The position numbers and the translations under genes were made by a program. Of a stretch of 64,000 nucleotides of DNA, positions 36,968-50,440 are shown one piece after another. The notes below the pieces were generated by a model. It made no database searches. It had not been told where the DNA came from and saw only the letters and a list, made by a program, of their open reading frames with translations. Within the stretch, counting starts at the first letter, position 1. Every line of letters starts with the position of its first letter. The stretch comes from Stromatinia cepivora (taxonomy: Eukaryota > Ascomycota > Leotiomycetes > Helotiales > Sclerotiniaceae), in contig RCTD01000001.1 in the NCBI GenBank assembly GCA_014898415.1, positions 3,658,001 to 3,722,000 of the forward strand, given 5' to 3'.

Positions 36968-38172
36968 CTTGGTTGGTTTCAGGACAGTCTCATTGGAAGC
37001 TCACGCGATGGGGCTTCATGAGAGCTGGTCGTGGGTGGAGGAAACGGTATAATTGGATAAGTATTTCCCCCTTCGCTAACTACTAATTCGTCTATAGGGT
37101 GGCTAGCCTTGATCACACGTCCTCGTTGCGTGCTAGCTGGGAACCCTCAAATGAGGAGCTAAGTGATCTAATCGAACCTTCGATTTTCGATATTCGTGTA
37201 TGAAGTGTTTGTTGATGATGACTCGAGTCTGGTGCTTGGATGACCATGTGGTTGTAAGTTTCTGCTCTGTCTTCTTACTTGTTTGGATACATTGCTAACT
37301 TCTTCACAGACGGGGCTGGGTTCGTTTTTGTTGCAATGTGTGGCCTGCCATGTATGAAGAAGAATGGATGCTGAAGACGGGGTTTTGATTTGTGTGGTAT
37401 TCTGGCTGATGTATCTACCTCATTGTAGCGATTAACACGAATTATGAGGCCTTTCAATATCTTGTCCTTTGACTGTAGCATTCGCACCTTCAATGGGACT
37501 CTCTACCGTGCTTCAATTTCCACATACAAGTAATTCGAGCCTCAATGCTCCCTTTTATACATCCTAGTCACAATCAGATGATCATGAGAAATAATAGAAA
37601 ATTAGAGGTATTCCGTTATAGCAGGACTAGAATAGGACTAAAGTTTGTACGAGAACCTTACATTCAAGCGACTGAATGACTATTCAATTGGAACTTCAGA
37701 GGTGGTAAATCGTGGATGAATGAAAGACCCGGTGATATAAATGCATAATTAGCAATGAGCCGAAGTTACTTGATGCATAACAGCTGCATGGAATCGAGAA
37801 CAGGGATAATTCCTCGAAAGAAGTAGATAAATACGGTAAACCCCTCGGAGGCGTCATATTGATAGGTATATGAAGCTATGGATGTCTTTTTGATTGTATT
37901 TTGGTGGTTTTGTAGCGGGAAACAATTGTTTAAATTCCTCCCTTGTTTGAGAATTTTGGGAAAGGGCAAACAAGTGGGATAAATAAACAGAAAAAAAGGG
38001 GAAAGACTGGTGGGAGCGCGGAAAGGGAGAGGGCAGGTAGGACTGACTGATGCTGGTGGTTCTTACTACTTTCGTACTCCCTAAGAAATGCGACTGAAAT
38101 CACTTCACTATAAAATACGACGAAATCACAAACTTGCAAAGCAATGTCAATACCGCGGTATAAATCAATCAA

Positions 38173-38418
38173 ATGTTATTAGAATTGACGGGCATCAGTC
38201 TTTTCTTCATTTTTATCTTGCTTTCGGCTTCTTTTTTATTTCGCCATTTGCATTCCCAGTTGTACGTTCTTTTGGATAGTTTGCTCTGGGTCCCTTATTG
38301 CTTAATTACCGGTCTACCGGTATCCGATCCAATTCCATCTATAACATTAAGGGGACTTGCAAGCATTTGGATCGCAATTTTGATTCTGGCTTTGCGGATT
38401 TTTGATGGTGCAGTATAG
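38173..38418 (+). CDS. possible small two-segment membrane protein
   Basis: An ATG-initiated 81-codon ORF with two hydrophobic stretches (LFFIFILLSASFLF near the N-terminus, ASIWIAILILALRIF near the C-terminus) and a short hydrophilic middle. No family is recognised, no splice evidence exists, and the surrounding DNA is otherwise non-coding, so it may be a chance ORF. Confidence 0.25.
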   Translation: MLLELTGISLFFIFILLSASFLFRHLHSQLYVLLDSLLWVPYCLITGLPVSDPIPSITLRGLASIWIAILILALRIFDGAV

Positions 38419-38756
38419 TTGTGAGCTGTCTTTCTTGGATAAGACTAGAAAGGATTTCTGCTTGAAGTTTGCTTCGAGCGAAGGAGAAAGGGAGTTTTGA
38501 GGCATTAGTCAATATCTATCCCTTCTTCTACTGTACTAATACTATAAAATAGGGAGGCTCAAGCTATAGACAAACACCGATCAAAATCTTCCTACCTCAA
38601 TCTCTCCACTCGCAGAAATCAATTCAAAGCGCAAAATTCTCACTGCCATACTTCGGGTAAATAGCAGATTGTGAGTTCGGAGTCTGGCTCGAGCTTTGCA
38701 TAGCTAACTGAGCAAATGAACAGTCACATTGTTGCAAATCGAACCCAAAAATCACA
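38419..38756. other. short intergenic stretch
   Basis: Contains a probable promoter for the coiled-coil ORF pair. Nothing else recognised. Confidence 0.4.
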
Positions 38757-39385
38757 ATGCCCGGAAAATATACCCGCATTTCAGAAATACTCGAAAGAGA
38801 ACAGATGGTGGAAAGCCAAATAAACAGAGCTCTTCTAGACAGGGAATACTGGCTCGACGAAAGAGAACGTGAACAAAGGCGCATGTTCGCCAGAAGAGAT
38901 CCAATGTTCAAAATCCTAGAAACAGAAGCTATGGAAGCAGAAAAATGGAAGCAAAAACCATGGCAGCAAAGCTCAAAATCCGAAAAGCAAAACCTATGGG
39001 AGGAAAATCCATGGAAATAGAGGTCGGCGAGATACTAAATAAGTACAAACCTAACACAGAATTTGCGCTCAACGAAGAAAAATTGAAAATCGTAGAGGGG
39101 ACAACAGAGTACAAGACAGCGCTGACAGAGTTCTACATATCATTAGACGACTACAAAAAAGACATATGGGAGTATAACAAAGAAGTATCGTCGTTCAACG
39201 AGGAGCGAAAGGAGTACCAGAGCATTTATGACATGGTAGCGAGCTTGCAAGACAAGATTTTGAAGCAAAACGAAAGGGCAAGGAATCTTGCGAATTGGGT
39301 AAAGAGGCTCGAAATCGCAGAAGAGGACTTGAAAAGGAAAGCAAGGAAACGAATACACTTATTGATCCTCGCAAGTGCCTCATGA
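38757..39385 (+). pseudogene. charged coiled-coil protein gene split by a frameshift
   Basis: Frame 3 opens at ATG 38757 with a Glu/Arg-rich helical text (ISEILEREQMVESQINRALL, EREREQRRMFARRDPMFKIL) and stops at 39020. A second frame, open from before 38945 to the stop at 39385, continues in the same style: EVGEILNKYKPNTEFALNEE, then YKTALTEFYISLDDYKKDIW and LANWVKRLEIAEEDLKRKAR. The two overlap by 76 bases with no GT-AG intron between them, so a one-base indel or two independent ORFs are the options. No family is recognised. A sequencing error would give the same picture. Confidence 0.45.
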
Positions 39386-40271
39386 CATTCTTCATATCTC
39401 AATTGAGATTTGGCAATGAGATGATTCTTCGGGGTCTCTTTTAAAAAGTACTCGCCAGTAGCATCTGCTTCACTTTGAAAGCTTTGAACTCTGATTTTCC
39501 TTCAATGTCATTTTTATAGGCAATCACTGGCTTCCAACGTCGCGGGTACGAAAGGCTGGCATCTAGGACAAACAAGAGATGCGATACTATTTAGGAGCTT
39601 ATTTTAGCAAGGCATGACTGATAGATCAATGATTGCAGCAGGAAAAAGAAAATATGGAATTGTCTTGGTATAGAACTAGGTCACAATTAGCAACTCAACA
39701 CAGCGTTATTAAATTACACAAAATATAATCCTATGACTAGTAAAAGCTGGTGTTGATTACAAAGTGAGACTGTGAGTCCAACAACTGATTGGTAAGAAAG
39801 TGAGTGCTTCTCATTCAATACTTGACTATTATCTCGAAGGAGAGATATAGGGGGCAAAGAAACGCGGTATATAAAATCGTATGAAACAGTATAACATGTA
39901 GATAATTCGCCAGAGGTAGTGAAAGAGAAGCTTGCACTTGCATCATACTTTTCGACGTACGTGCTCGAACAGGGCTTCCAGTAGTCTGGGTCATTGAAAC
40001 CCTGTGCTTGAAATAAAAAATAACTGTAAACTTCTGCGGAGTTATAGAATACCCTTTGGTTCACTCTACCTCTTTCTCCTCTACTCATCTTATAACATCT
40101 CTCACATCTCTTCTTTACTATTCTACCAGGCCAACAAGTCTATGTCTATGCCTTTGTGCACTATCTAGTAATTGTTTCTATTGCCGAGCTAGACCACCAT
40201 CTATTAATCGCTCGTCATATTCACTCTGCCGCCCAAAGAAGAGATATTGAAAATAGCCATCATATCCACAA
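39386..40271. other. intergenic, no supported gene
   Basis: Contains only short ORFs (for example 39714-40088 on the minus strand) without family features, and the 3' side of the dioxygenase gene. Confidence 0.5.
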
Positions 40272-42513
40272 TCATAGTATCTTCTCCAGGATTTGTTCTC
40301 GGGTGAAGTTTGTGTTCAAGTATCTTGAGACATAGTCATCACGGTTAACTGTGTTGTATTAGTATCTTGAATCATTTAATAAACGGTATTAAAGATAATT
40401 CCGACTTACTGTATCCACCGCATATACGTCTTTTACCCGTGAATTCTGATCTTCCATGAAGAACTCTCCAGTTATCAAAGACTGTTGCCCGGGAATTAGC
40501 CACTGAAAATCCCAAAAAAGAATGCTTAAAAACTCACTTAAAGCCCGTCCCGGTACGAGCTGCGACCAATACTGTAACCTTGGATCATTAACCCTATCAC
40601 TAAACGTTTTTGCCGCCTCGTACCACTCCTGAGAGTACCCCGGATGAATAGTTCCCCTATCCGCCTCATTCCATCGAATCTGCGTCGCCGCACGATTCGT
40701 ATTCATCGTGAGAACGGGATATGGCCTATTGGGAGTAATATTAATGCCATCATTACCACTAGCATGCCAAGGAACAGCTATTTTTGACAGCGAATCTTTG
40801 TAGCGGTTGCGAAGTGAGCGGGCGGCCCAGAAACCGTCAACGAGGAGAGATTCGCCGCCGGCGCCTTCGGTGTGAGAGAGGAGATGGAACATTTGGAGAC
40901 CGGCGGGGTCGGTGAAGTAGGTTGTGTCGGTGTGAGGACCAATGGCTTCGCTGGTATAGGCTGTGTCTTTCATTGTCAGATCGGATGTGAAGTCGTAGAA
41001 ACCACCTAGAGAAGTCAGCTAATTATGAAGGCCAATCGATTTAAAGTATCTAGATTTTACCGTAGTGTGTGGGGCGAATGAAAGCGATGCGTTCGAGAAG
41101 CTCTTGAGTCTTTTCAGGGCATACTGGAACTCCATCTACGAAACAGAAACCATAGTTGTGCTGAGAAAATTACTAATGAATACTCGGAATGCTGAGAATA
41201 TCAAAGAACTTACAATCATGCGTGTCCATTTCCCTACACCAGTGTCGCTAGCCATGACTTCATCGTAATTGACTGTAGGTGGGTTTTTTCCGATAAACGA
41301 GTCCCAAAGGACAACTTGATGGCTACTGTAAAAGATCTCAAAATATTGCAGAACATGACGAATGACATAGGCTTACTCTGGATCAGGCATTGTACTTCCT
41401 CCTTCCGCTAAATTATCTATCCCTCGCTTGGCAGTAAAGAGCATAGGTTTATCGTGCCGGAACCTATTTGCGTTGCGGTAAACTTCATATTTGTGGAGCC
41501 AATCCCATGGGTAAACAGTAACATGATCTGGCTTAGCATCATCACCTACGCTATCCAGCCCTGTGCGAGGTTAGCATTGAAGATGAATGTAGGGCAAAGT
41601 GCATACATGTTACTTCAAGCCCCTCATGTTTGGCCCGGTTTATAGAATTTGGGAGTACCTCGAGGTCAGACTTTAATCTGTCAGAAACTACCTCATACTA
41701 ATGATTGGGATATTTACCGAGAATATGTTTACTTCTCGCTGCATAGTATCAGGACGTCTGCATTTTGCACAACGACAATTGTCTCTAAAATATCATCAAC
41801 TGAGTGATTGAAAATCTTGGAAATTCAATAAATTCTTTCATTTCTTACCTAAGCCACCGACGTGGACTATAAAACCGTTAGCCCTTGAAATTGTGAACAA
41901 ATATGGGTGGGTGCACCTACATCGAATCAGGCCCATCGACAAAGTTGATGGGCATGAATGCTCCATTATCAAGCAAACGAAGGTTCTCCCGATAACCTTT
42001 CCCTAATTTTGGATGGATAATCTCTTCTCCAAGGTCGGCGGTGGAGTTGATCGACTCCTCATTTGCTTTTTCCTGCGCCGAAAGTCCATCATTGAGAAGA
42101 GGTCGTATGAAATTTGGAGGCCAGTTATTCTTTCGTAGAGGTACAGGTGGGCCATGAGTGGTATCGAGAAGAAATTGATTATTGGCGCGTTTGTATGAAG
42201 GATATACATCATCTAGCTCTTTAGGTGAGCTACGAGTGGTATCTTGAAGAAATTGACCTTTGGTGCGTGTGTATGAAGGATATACATCATTTACTATGTT
42301 CAAACGTTTGAATGGACCTGGCCCAGATTTATCCTCAGGTTCATCCTTAGAATGATCACGCTGGTTTCTGATACCAGGCGCTTGGGGAACTGTATTTTGG
42401 CCATCATCTTTTGTTGGTAAAGTAGGCTTGGGATTTATCTCAGGCACATTGCTGTAGCGGCGACGAGAAGCAACACGACTGACTCGTTGGACCCGAAGAA
42501 TGGAGCGATACAT
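40272..42513 (-). CDS. trimethyllysine dioxygenase (carnitine biosynthesis), ten exons
   Basis: Exons on the minus strand: 42513-41921, 41866-41849, 41784-41718, 41670-41607, 41560-41377, 41325-41214, 41160-41061, 41005-40538, 40481-40410 and 40348-40272. They sum to 1755 bases, 584 residues, with every phase consistent. The N-terminus is Arg/Ser-rich like a mitochondrial presequence. Next come the zinc-binding N-terminal domain (WLRDNCRCAKC) and a double-stranded beta-helix 2-oxoglutarate/Fe(II) core: YPWDWLH, MASDTGVGKW, YGGFYDFTSD, the iron ligands GPHTDTTYF (HxD), and the distal His in FDNWRVLHGRS. The ending RRICGGYINRDDYVSRYL fits trimethyllysine hydroxylase better than gamma-butyrobetaine hydroxylase. 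It would hydroxylate N6-trimethyllysine, the first step of carnitine synthesis. Residues 76-93 and 102-119 are a tandem repeat. Confidence 0.9.
41849..41866 (-). other. 18-base microexon of the dioxygenase gene
   Basis: Bounded by a TTTTATAG acceptor and a GTAAGA donor, it contributes the residues joining DSI to PRRWLRDN. The tryptophan-leucine before RDNCRC is conserved in this enzyme family, which supports the exon. It lies between introns of 54 and 64 bases. Confidence 0.8.
42158..42290. repeat. 78-base in-frame tandem repeat inside the dioxygenase gene
   Basis: About 55 bases starting GTGGTATC are repeated with a period of 78 (starts 42158 and 42236). In protein this is DVYPSYxRxxxQFLxDTT, twice, 26 residues apart, in the linker after the presequence. 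Confidence 0.9.
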
Positions 42514-45500
42514 GTTAATGTATTGCTTTATTTATATCACCATAACTTGACGAAATATCAATATTGGATATGAATTTCTTTCAGGGTTTCGTCTTGTGAT
42601 ATTTCTTTGAATATATTTCGGTGCCTCGGCTCGGATTTCCGTTTGATAGAAGAGGTCACGGGCCAACTGAATATTGGCCAACTGAACGCGCTAAGCCTAA
42701 TTAGGTGATATAAGGGCAAAATCCCATTTTTGAGGTTATATTCGACTTTTTATTATTATTATAATAATAGAATTTGTTATAAGAATAATAAATGAATGAT
42801 ATTATTTTTAATTTATTATATTAATCGAAAAATTATTAAAAGAAGCTTTATTATATTAAATATAAAAGATTTATAATTATAAAATTGTTTTTTATTTTAT
42901 TCGATTAATTTATATATATAAAGTTTGGATTAAAGTTTATAGTATCAAAAGTTTTAGTTTTATTATTGTTATTTATAAAGTAAAGAAATCTATATTTTAT
43001 AATTGTATTTTATAATTGTTTTATATCAAATTGATATTTCTAATTGATAATATTTTTTTTTTGAAGAAAAAAAGTTAAAGGATTAAATATTTCAAATAGA
43101 AATATAGGATTTTTCAATTATAATGATTGTTTTTCGATATATTGTTAATCCATTGTTACAAAATAAAAACGATATACAATTTCTAAAAATAAATTAGTAA
43201 AAAAGGTTTTTAGAATATAATCTTGAATTAATTAGTAAATTTATAGTATTTTTTTGATAAAAAATGAACAATGATATATAATTTTGAATTATATATTATA
43301 AAAGAGGTAGATTAAGATATATATATTTCGATAGTATGTTATGAAGAGGAATGAGGATTGGAATTGATTAGATTACATTGTAAAGACTTTAAATAGTACA
43401 ATTAGTAGATTTAAATAATAATTTAAGTTATATATAAATAGTATATAAAAAGATTAATAGAAAATAATTAAATTCTTTAAGGAAAGGGAAGTGGAAATTT
43501 TTTTTATATTTAATTATGAAGAATTATATAATTACGAATTAGTTATATATTAGATTTTGAAATTTCAATTTTTTTATATATATTTTTTTTAGAATATATA
43601 ATTTATTTGGTTTTAAAACAAATTATAAAAAAATGAAGATCAAAAAAATTAAGAAATATTTAAGTTAAGAAAGATTAATTAAAGTATTAATAAATTAAAG
43701 TAATAAATAATTTCTAAAATCGTTTTAAAAAAATATTTTAAATTTTTATTAATTTAAATTAGTATTTGATATTTCTTTATTATAATCGATAAATGCTTTA
43801 GATTTTTGAATAGTATTCTTATTATTCTTTTTATTATTTCTTTTTCTTTTTCTTGAATATTTAATAGAATATATTATAGCGAATTTGTATTTGCAATAGG
43901 ATTTATCAATGATTCTTGAATACAATTTGAATAATGAATAGAAGTTTTTGATATTATAATTTTTTGTTTAATATTAAAAAGATGATTTTTTCTTTTATTA
44001 TTAAATCTTATAAAAAGTTTTTTTAATAAAAATTGATTCGTTTATTCTTCAATTGATTTATGATTTGTTTTAGGGATAGAAATAATATTTTATATTTTTG
44101 AAGAATTAATAGAGGATTCTGATTATTAAATAGGATTATAAATTGTCTTGAAGGAGGTTGATCGGTTAATAATAGTGAATAATATAATAATAATAATATT
44201 TACTATTATTATAGTGGAAGACTTAGTTATATAGCTTGAAGGGTGATCGAATATATAATGATTGAAGTCAAAATATAAATGTATTGAATATTGAATTTAT
44301 TTTGCTTGTTTTTTCGAAGAATTCTTTGAAGAAAATCTTCTTATTTATAATATTTGATAAGATTCTATGAAATTCTATAATATTCTATGATTATAAATAA
44401 GATCGATTTAAATCGAATCTTATAGAATTGTTTTATATAATGAAATGAAATAGTAATCAATAACACTTAATCTTAGAAATAAGAAAGTTCTATATATTTC
44501 CATCACATTCTAATATGATATATGATCAAGATTTCATATGATAATAAAATTTAATAATATTAAATTATATTATTAATATATCACGTGATCATATAACCAT
44601 CGGTTCGGTTAATATTATTAAGTGATTTAATAAACTTATTAAAAATTCTTATATTCCTTTTTTTTATTCTCTTTTTTGAATATTCTATTTTTATAATCTT
44701 TGATTTTGATTTATTAATTATAATTTGTTTTTGAAAATAAAATATTGAATATATTGATATTAAAAACGAATAATGAAAAATTAAAAAGATTTACATATTT
44801 TTTGACAATTTGATTAAATAAAATTAAAAGTAAATCTTTAATATTTTATATAAATTGATTTATTTATCGTTTAATTTCTTTGTTTTTCGAAAAATCTTTA
44901 TATTTTCAATATTAATATAAACTTTTTATTTTTTTATATAATATAATAAATCTGATTTATTTTTATTTATATATTCTTTATAATTTATAATTGATTGTTT
45001 TATTAGAACTCGAAATTAATTCAAGATATATTTTATTCTATTAATTATTTTATTTCCTTTGAAAAATTCATATTTTTATATCAGATTTATTTTTGATAAA
45101 TATGATTTATTGGATTCGATATTGATTTATAAATTGAATTTATAATTTGTAAAAAATAAAAAATATTTTATTGTTTTTGATATCAAGTTATTGAAAACAA
45201 ATTTAGTTAAAGGTAATTATTTTATTTAATCATTTTAATAGAAATTGATGAATATATATAAATATTGTTTTAGAATAGAATTGATTTGTTTTATTTGTTT
45301 ATTTATTTATGAATAAAAAATAGAAGAATATTGAAAGAATTATATTTAAAATTCTGATATAAATTATGTTCTTTTATTTGAAATTATATTATTTAAAAGA
45401 TTATATTAAGTATAAATATGATTAATGAAAATATTGATTAGTTTTTTTATTACTAATGATTTTATATTCATAAAGTGTTTCATTTTCGTTAATCTATATA

Positions 45501-46260
45501 TTATTATTAATATATATTTATATATAGAATTATAATATTTGTAATCTAATAATAATATAATATAATTGATTGAAATATTAGATTAAATTGTTAATGGAAT
45601 GAATAATAATTTTAGGAATTTTAAAGGAAATATTTTTAATAATTTTATATATATATAAAGTTTGTATATTTAAATATATTTATTTATTTTCTAATATATC
45701 TATAGTTATAAATAATTTTAAGAAATCAAATCGATGATTTTAATATATCTTAAATATCCTTTTAATTTAAAGGAACATATTTTATATATAGTTTATATTT
45801 TTATTTTATTATTTAATAATATCTTTAATTTCTTTGAATAGTAAATCTTATTATAATAAACTTTAGAATCTTATATAATTATCTACAAAATCTTTCTGAA
45901 TTGCTTTAATCATTTGATTATAAACAGATTCTTAATTATCGAAATTAATTGTTTTGCTATTTTTAGTTTAGAATCTATAATATTAATAAAATTATTAATA
46001 AATTTCTTTTTTAGTAATAATATTTAATCTATTATTGTTAATGAAATTTCATCGGAAAATTCTTTATATAAATTTATATCAAATTTATTAACAAACAAAA
46101 TAGTATATTCTTTATTTTTTAGATATTTATTGTTCGGATTTGATATATTAAATCGATCTTTATATTAAAACGAATAATTTTGAATTCTGATCAATAAACA
46201 ATTCGGAAATTATATTGAAAAAGAAACTTTGATTATTATATTTATTATTGATTTAATATC
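42514..46260. repeat. AT-rich RIP-type block with a copia-type LTR remnant
   Basis: From about 42720 the sequence becomes almost entirely A/T with stops in every frame. The only structure I can anchor is the inverted LTR-like segment near 43300-43570. No host gene is visible. Confidence 0.65.
43300..43570 (-). repeat. copia-type LTR fragment, heavily mutated (inverted copy of 55439-55710)
   Basis: Read on the minus strand, it aligns over roughly 270 bases with 55439-55710, including the near-identical core around TCTAATCAATTCCAAT. Almost all differences are C/T or G/A. Boundaries are approximate. Confidence 0.65.
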
Positions 46261-46572
46261 TGTCATGGAAAGCATTACGATCCCCTGTATCCTACAAAGG
46301 ATCAAAGGTATACTTTCTAATCGGAATGAAGGATCTTCTAGATCTTATCAATTTTTTTGATTGATAAAATGATTCTGATATATTAATAAATAAAGATTTA
46401 ATTTAATCGAAATAGTTATCAATTTGATAATTATTTATTTGTTTTATATATATAATTCTCAATTTATATAATTAAAAGTAAATCATTTTCAATTTTATTT
46501 ATTTTATTAATTATATATATTATTTATTCTTTGATCTTTGAAAATACTTTATAATTATATTATTTTGTAATA
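46261..46572 (+). repeat. mutated solo LTR (same family as 56031-56339)
   Basis: Starts TGTCATGGAAAGC and keeps GATCCCCTGTATC, CTAATCGGAATGAAGGATCTTCTAG and other blocks of the two cleaner copies, but with many C-to-T and G-to-A changes. The flanking five bases do not match (ATATC, ATTAT), so ends or target duplication have decayed. Confidence 0.8.
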
Positions 46573-46714
46573 ATTATAAGTTTGATAGTTTTTAATTTAT
46601 ATAATTTTTTATTTGATGATTATTGAGTATTTAAGGGATCATTTTTTAAAGTTTATTTTATTTTATTTATAATTCAATATTTATATTAATTTAGTTATCT
46701 TTATTCAATATAAT

Positions 46715-46996
46715 TGTGACGCACAAGAGCCGTAGTAGAGCTGAATAAACAGGGTCAATTATGTTCTTTAGAATCTACAATTGAAGAACTATAGCTCGTA
46801 AGGAGCGACTAGATATATATATATAAATATTTATTTGTAAACTGCAGGGTTGTATATATGTATTATTAGGGTCATCATTTTATTATATTAAATTGTATGA
46901 ATCGTAATGTATATATACAGACGATCAGTTTATCAATGGATATAGGAGATAAGAGGTATCATATGGTTAGCCTCCTATAGTTTACGATTTGTGACA
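46715..46996 (-). repeat. 3' LTR of the gypsy element
   Basis: 282 bases, TGTGACGCAC...TTGTGACA. It is followed by the polypurine tract (as its complement). Confidence 0.93.
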
Positions 46997-49969
46997 CTAC
47001 CCCCCCCTTCGGAAAAGCTCGTTTTCGAACGTTTCATTCCTCTGTTTCATTGTTATTTTATTGGAAACTAGATTTTGTGAAGGTTTATAAGCTTTAAATC
47101 AATTAGATTGGTCATTTTGGTTGATTTGGTTAATTTAATGGAAATTGATCAAATTGATCAAAATTATCGACCAAATTGATCAAAATGATGAATGAATTAA
47201 TTAAATCGATCAAATCGTTTATTAATTGATTAAATTAATATTGATTTGTATTCTCCTTGATTTGGGGAATCTTTGAAAGGAAAAAGTTTCAATAGAAAAG
47301 GGAAGGAGGTTGAATTATGGTATAATGATGATGGATGGTTAATATAATTAATTCCGAAATCGATCAAGTTAATCGATCAAATTGATCAAATCAACTAAAT
47401 TGAACAAAATCGATAAAAATAACATTATATTTCGTTTTTACTATATTTAAGTTTTTTTTTGCATGATTTTTGAAATAATTATAGGCATGAGTTTTTGAAA
47501 TATATTACCTTCGTATTGTCTTGATGATGGTAGTTTGTCTGTTGTATAGAGCTTGGGTTATATGCGTATATAATCAAATTCTCTTGAATTTGTATGGGTT
47601 TTTGATCTTTTTATAATTGTATATATATATATTATTATAAAATCATAATATCTAATCTGTTATATTGAAGAATACTTTTCTTTCCCTTAATTTTATAGAT
47701 GAATTGTTATTTATATGATTATAATTATTCTTTCTGCTTTTATAAAGCTTTATTCAATCAATTAATCGATTGGGAGGATTAGGCAATGTTGGATTAACCA
47801 GATGAAAATCGTATAGAAGGTGCAGTAATGTTTTAAAATCGGAAGTAAAATATCAGGTAAGATCGATATTGCTATTAAGCTACGAAACTCTGTATAATAG
47901 AGTTTTTTGTGCTTTTTTTATTATTAGGATTTTTTTTATTTTCTATTCCGAATTATCAATTATATTAATAAATAAAAATGATTCGAATATTTGATCAGGA
48001 AGAAGATTATTATATACCTTGCATAATCGATCTGGAAGGAAAACAGGATGAATTTTTATTGTAATCGGGAGTTCGAATTTGAAAGAGCTTTTAGATCGAT
48101 TAATGATTTTAAATCTTCCTTGAATTAGGAAATCTAGTTTCTTGGATGATCTTTAGGTAGGATAATTTTTTATATTGAGCTATATATAATCTTTGATATC
48201 GAAATCGATTTTATATTGGTAAGTATTTGTAGATTTCGATATCTTGGCTTAGGTATATAATAGACCTTCTTTTGTTTGCATAAAAGCTAATCTATTATGT
48301 TCTGCGTATATACAAATATCACGTATATTCATATTGTCTGTTGGCTTACCAGCGTCTTCCTTCCATTCCTATATATGTTTCGGTACATGCCTGTATAGGG
48401 TTTCGTAGGGTATAAGCCCTCCTAAGGAATCATATAGAAAAGTAAATTGTGTGTAATCCATTATAAATAGGAATTCTGATCAATCGTCTTGATAATAATT
48501 AATAAATGGTTTTAATTATTATTAAAGATATTGATTATAGATTTCAGTTTAACCATTGATTTAGGGATAATAAACAATGGATAATTTGAGATCAGTTCTT
48601 AGGATTTAACTGAATTCCTTTCAGAATTGTAATATAAATTAGGGGCTGTAATCTGATACTATAATATTAAATGGATTATAATATCGATATATATAATAAA
48701 GATATAATTATATTTGAATTCGAGTATTGATTGATTTATGATAAAGTATAAAAATAGTTTGCTTTATTAATCGATCAATAATGATTAAAATGTTGTTATA
48801 TCTGTATTTATTTTTATTAAAGTTGTAGTAGTTTATAGTGATATATTGTTATACTTGATTAGGAATCGGAAATAGATGTAATAAACCAGGGGTACGATTG
48901 TATAGAACAGAATTGCGTTTGTAGATATGATAATTGCGTATATATCTGGTTATAGTATTATGTATTCTAGGTCAATAATATTATTGAGATAATAAAAGAT
49001 AGATTTTGCTTATACTAGGATAAACAATGGAAATGGAATTATAGACTTTATAAATCAAGTAAATTCGAAGATTATCGATATCAGGTATTATCAGGCAGTC
49101 ATTGTAGAGCAAAAGGTCATTTTGGAATGATATATATTTGTAATTTTAGATAACTTGTATTCTAAATATTAATAAATTATTTGTAGTTTTATTTGTTTCG
49201 ATAATATAGTTAATTAGATCGAATCGAAGAGCGATTTTATTCAAATCGATATTAATAATCGCTGTTTCGTTTAAATAATGCTTTTATAAAGCTTTTCTTA
49301 TAATTTTGGTATCAATTTGGTTGTCTTTAATAAACTATTGAAGGCGATTCTTCTTCTTGGTATAATTCTGGAGATCCAATTCGTTGGTTTAATAGATTAA
49401 GGTATTAATAAAAGGATTATCTTTTTTAAGGCAATATATAATAATGAAATTATAATTGATTAGAATTTTTGTTCAGCAAGTTTATCGGGTATTGAGAGTT
49501 TTGATAATTATAAAATATTTAAGGGTTTTATAATCGGTATAAATCTTGATTTTATATAATAAATCGGCGAGTTCTGTTTTTTAATGATTGAGAGATCGAA
49601 TGATTGATAGTATTTCTTTATTATGAATTTTGTAGTTCAATTCAATAGCAATTATGGTTTTGAAGAAATAAGCTATAGGAAATCAATTTTTGTTATATTG
49701 TTGTAATAATATATTAGTAATTATTCTATTGGATATATTTGTTTCGAATATATAGGGGAATCGGTGATTATAATATTATAGGAGTGGAACGGAGATAAGT
49801 TTTTTCTTTAAGATATTGAATGCGTTTTGGTATACTTTATTGAATATGAATTTAATGTTTGTTTTAATAAGTTCGTTGAAAGGTTTTGTTATTATATTAT
49901 AATCCTTAATAAATCATCGATAAAAATTACAAAAATCGAAGAATGATTGGATCCCTTTTATTGTTATCG

Positions 49970-50440
49970 AAAAGGTCCAATTCTCAATTATCTCAATCTT
50001 TTCAAGGTCCATTTTTACTCCTTTAGTAGAGATGATAAAGTTCAAGTATTTGATGTATATAATATTGAATTCGCATTTTTTGAGATCTGTTTGTAAGCCA
50101 GTAGCTTCTAATCATTCGAGAATTAGTTTAATATAAGTTTAATATTCTTCTTCATTTTCGGAATAAATTAGAATATCATCAAGGTATATTGTATAGAAGA
50201 TATCTAGGTAATCGAATAGAATATCATTTATATAATACTAATAGATTGCAGGATTATTCATTAATCCGAATAGTATGATCTTGTATTTGTATAATCTATA
50301 TCGGGTTCGGAAAATAATATACTCTTTTGAAGTAGAATTCATTTTTATATAATGGAAAGCTTAACGAATATCGAATTTGGTAAAGACCTTAGCACCGGAA
50401 AGCTGAGAAAGCGTTTTGTCGATCAAAAGGAAGGGATATC
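49970..50440 (-). pseudogene. Ty3/gypsy reverse transcriptase remnant
   Basis: Palm and fingers motifs are readable in order, with the YLDD active site intact at about 50158-50190. Several tryptophan- or glutamine-like positions are stops, for example directly after FTKFDIR. Confidence 0.88.

Larger units (their letters stand above)
35741..38172. other. intergenic, no supported gene
   Basis: Several overlapping short ORFs at 36200-37090 have no family features. It holds a 9-base-stem hairpin just after the upstream gene (35763-35815) and a 49-base-period duplication at 36872-36967, both listed separately. Confidence 0.45.

Noticed and set aside
36200..37090. Series of short plus-strand ORFs
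   Set aside because: They overlap in different frames, span a recent tandem duplication and do not join by splice signals.
44581..44620. TCACGTGATCATATAACCAT patch as a regulatory site
   Set aside because: A single G+C-richer patch within RIP-type DNA, with no gene nearby that it could regulate.
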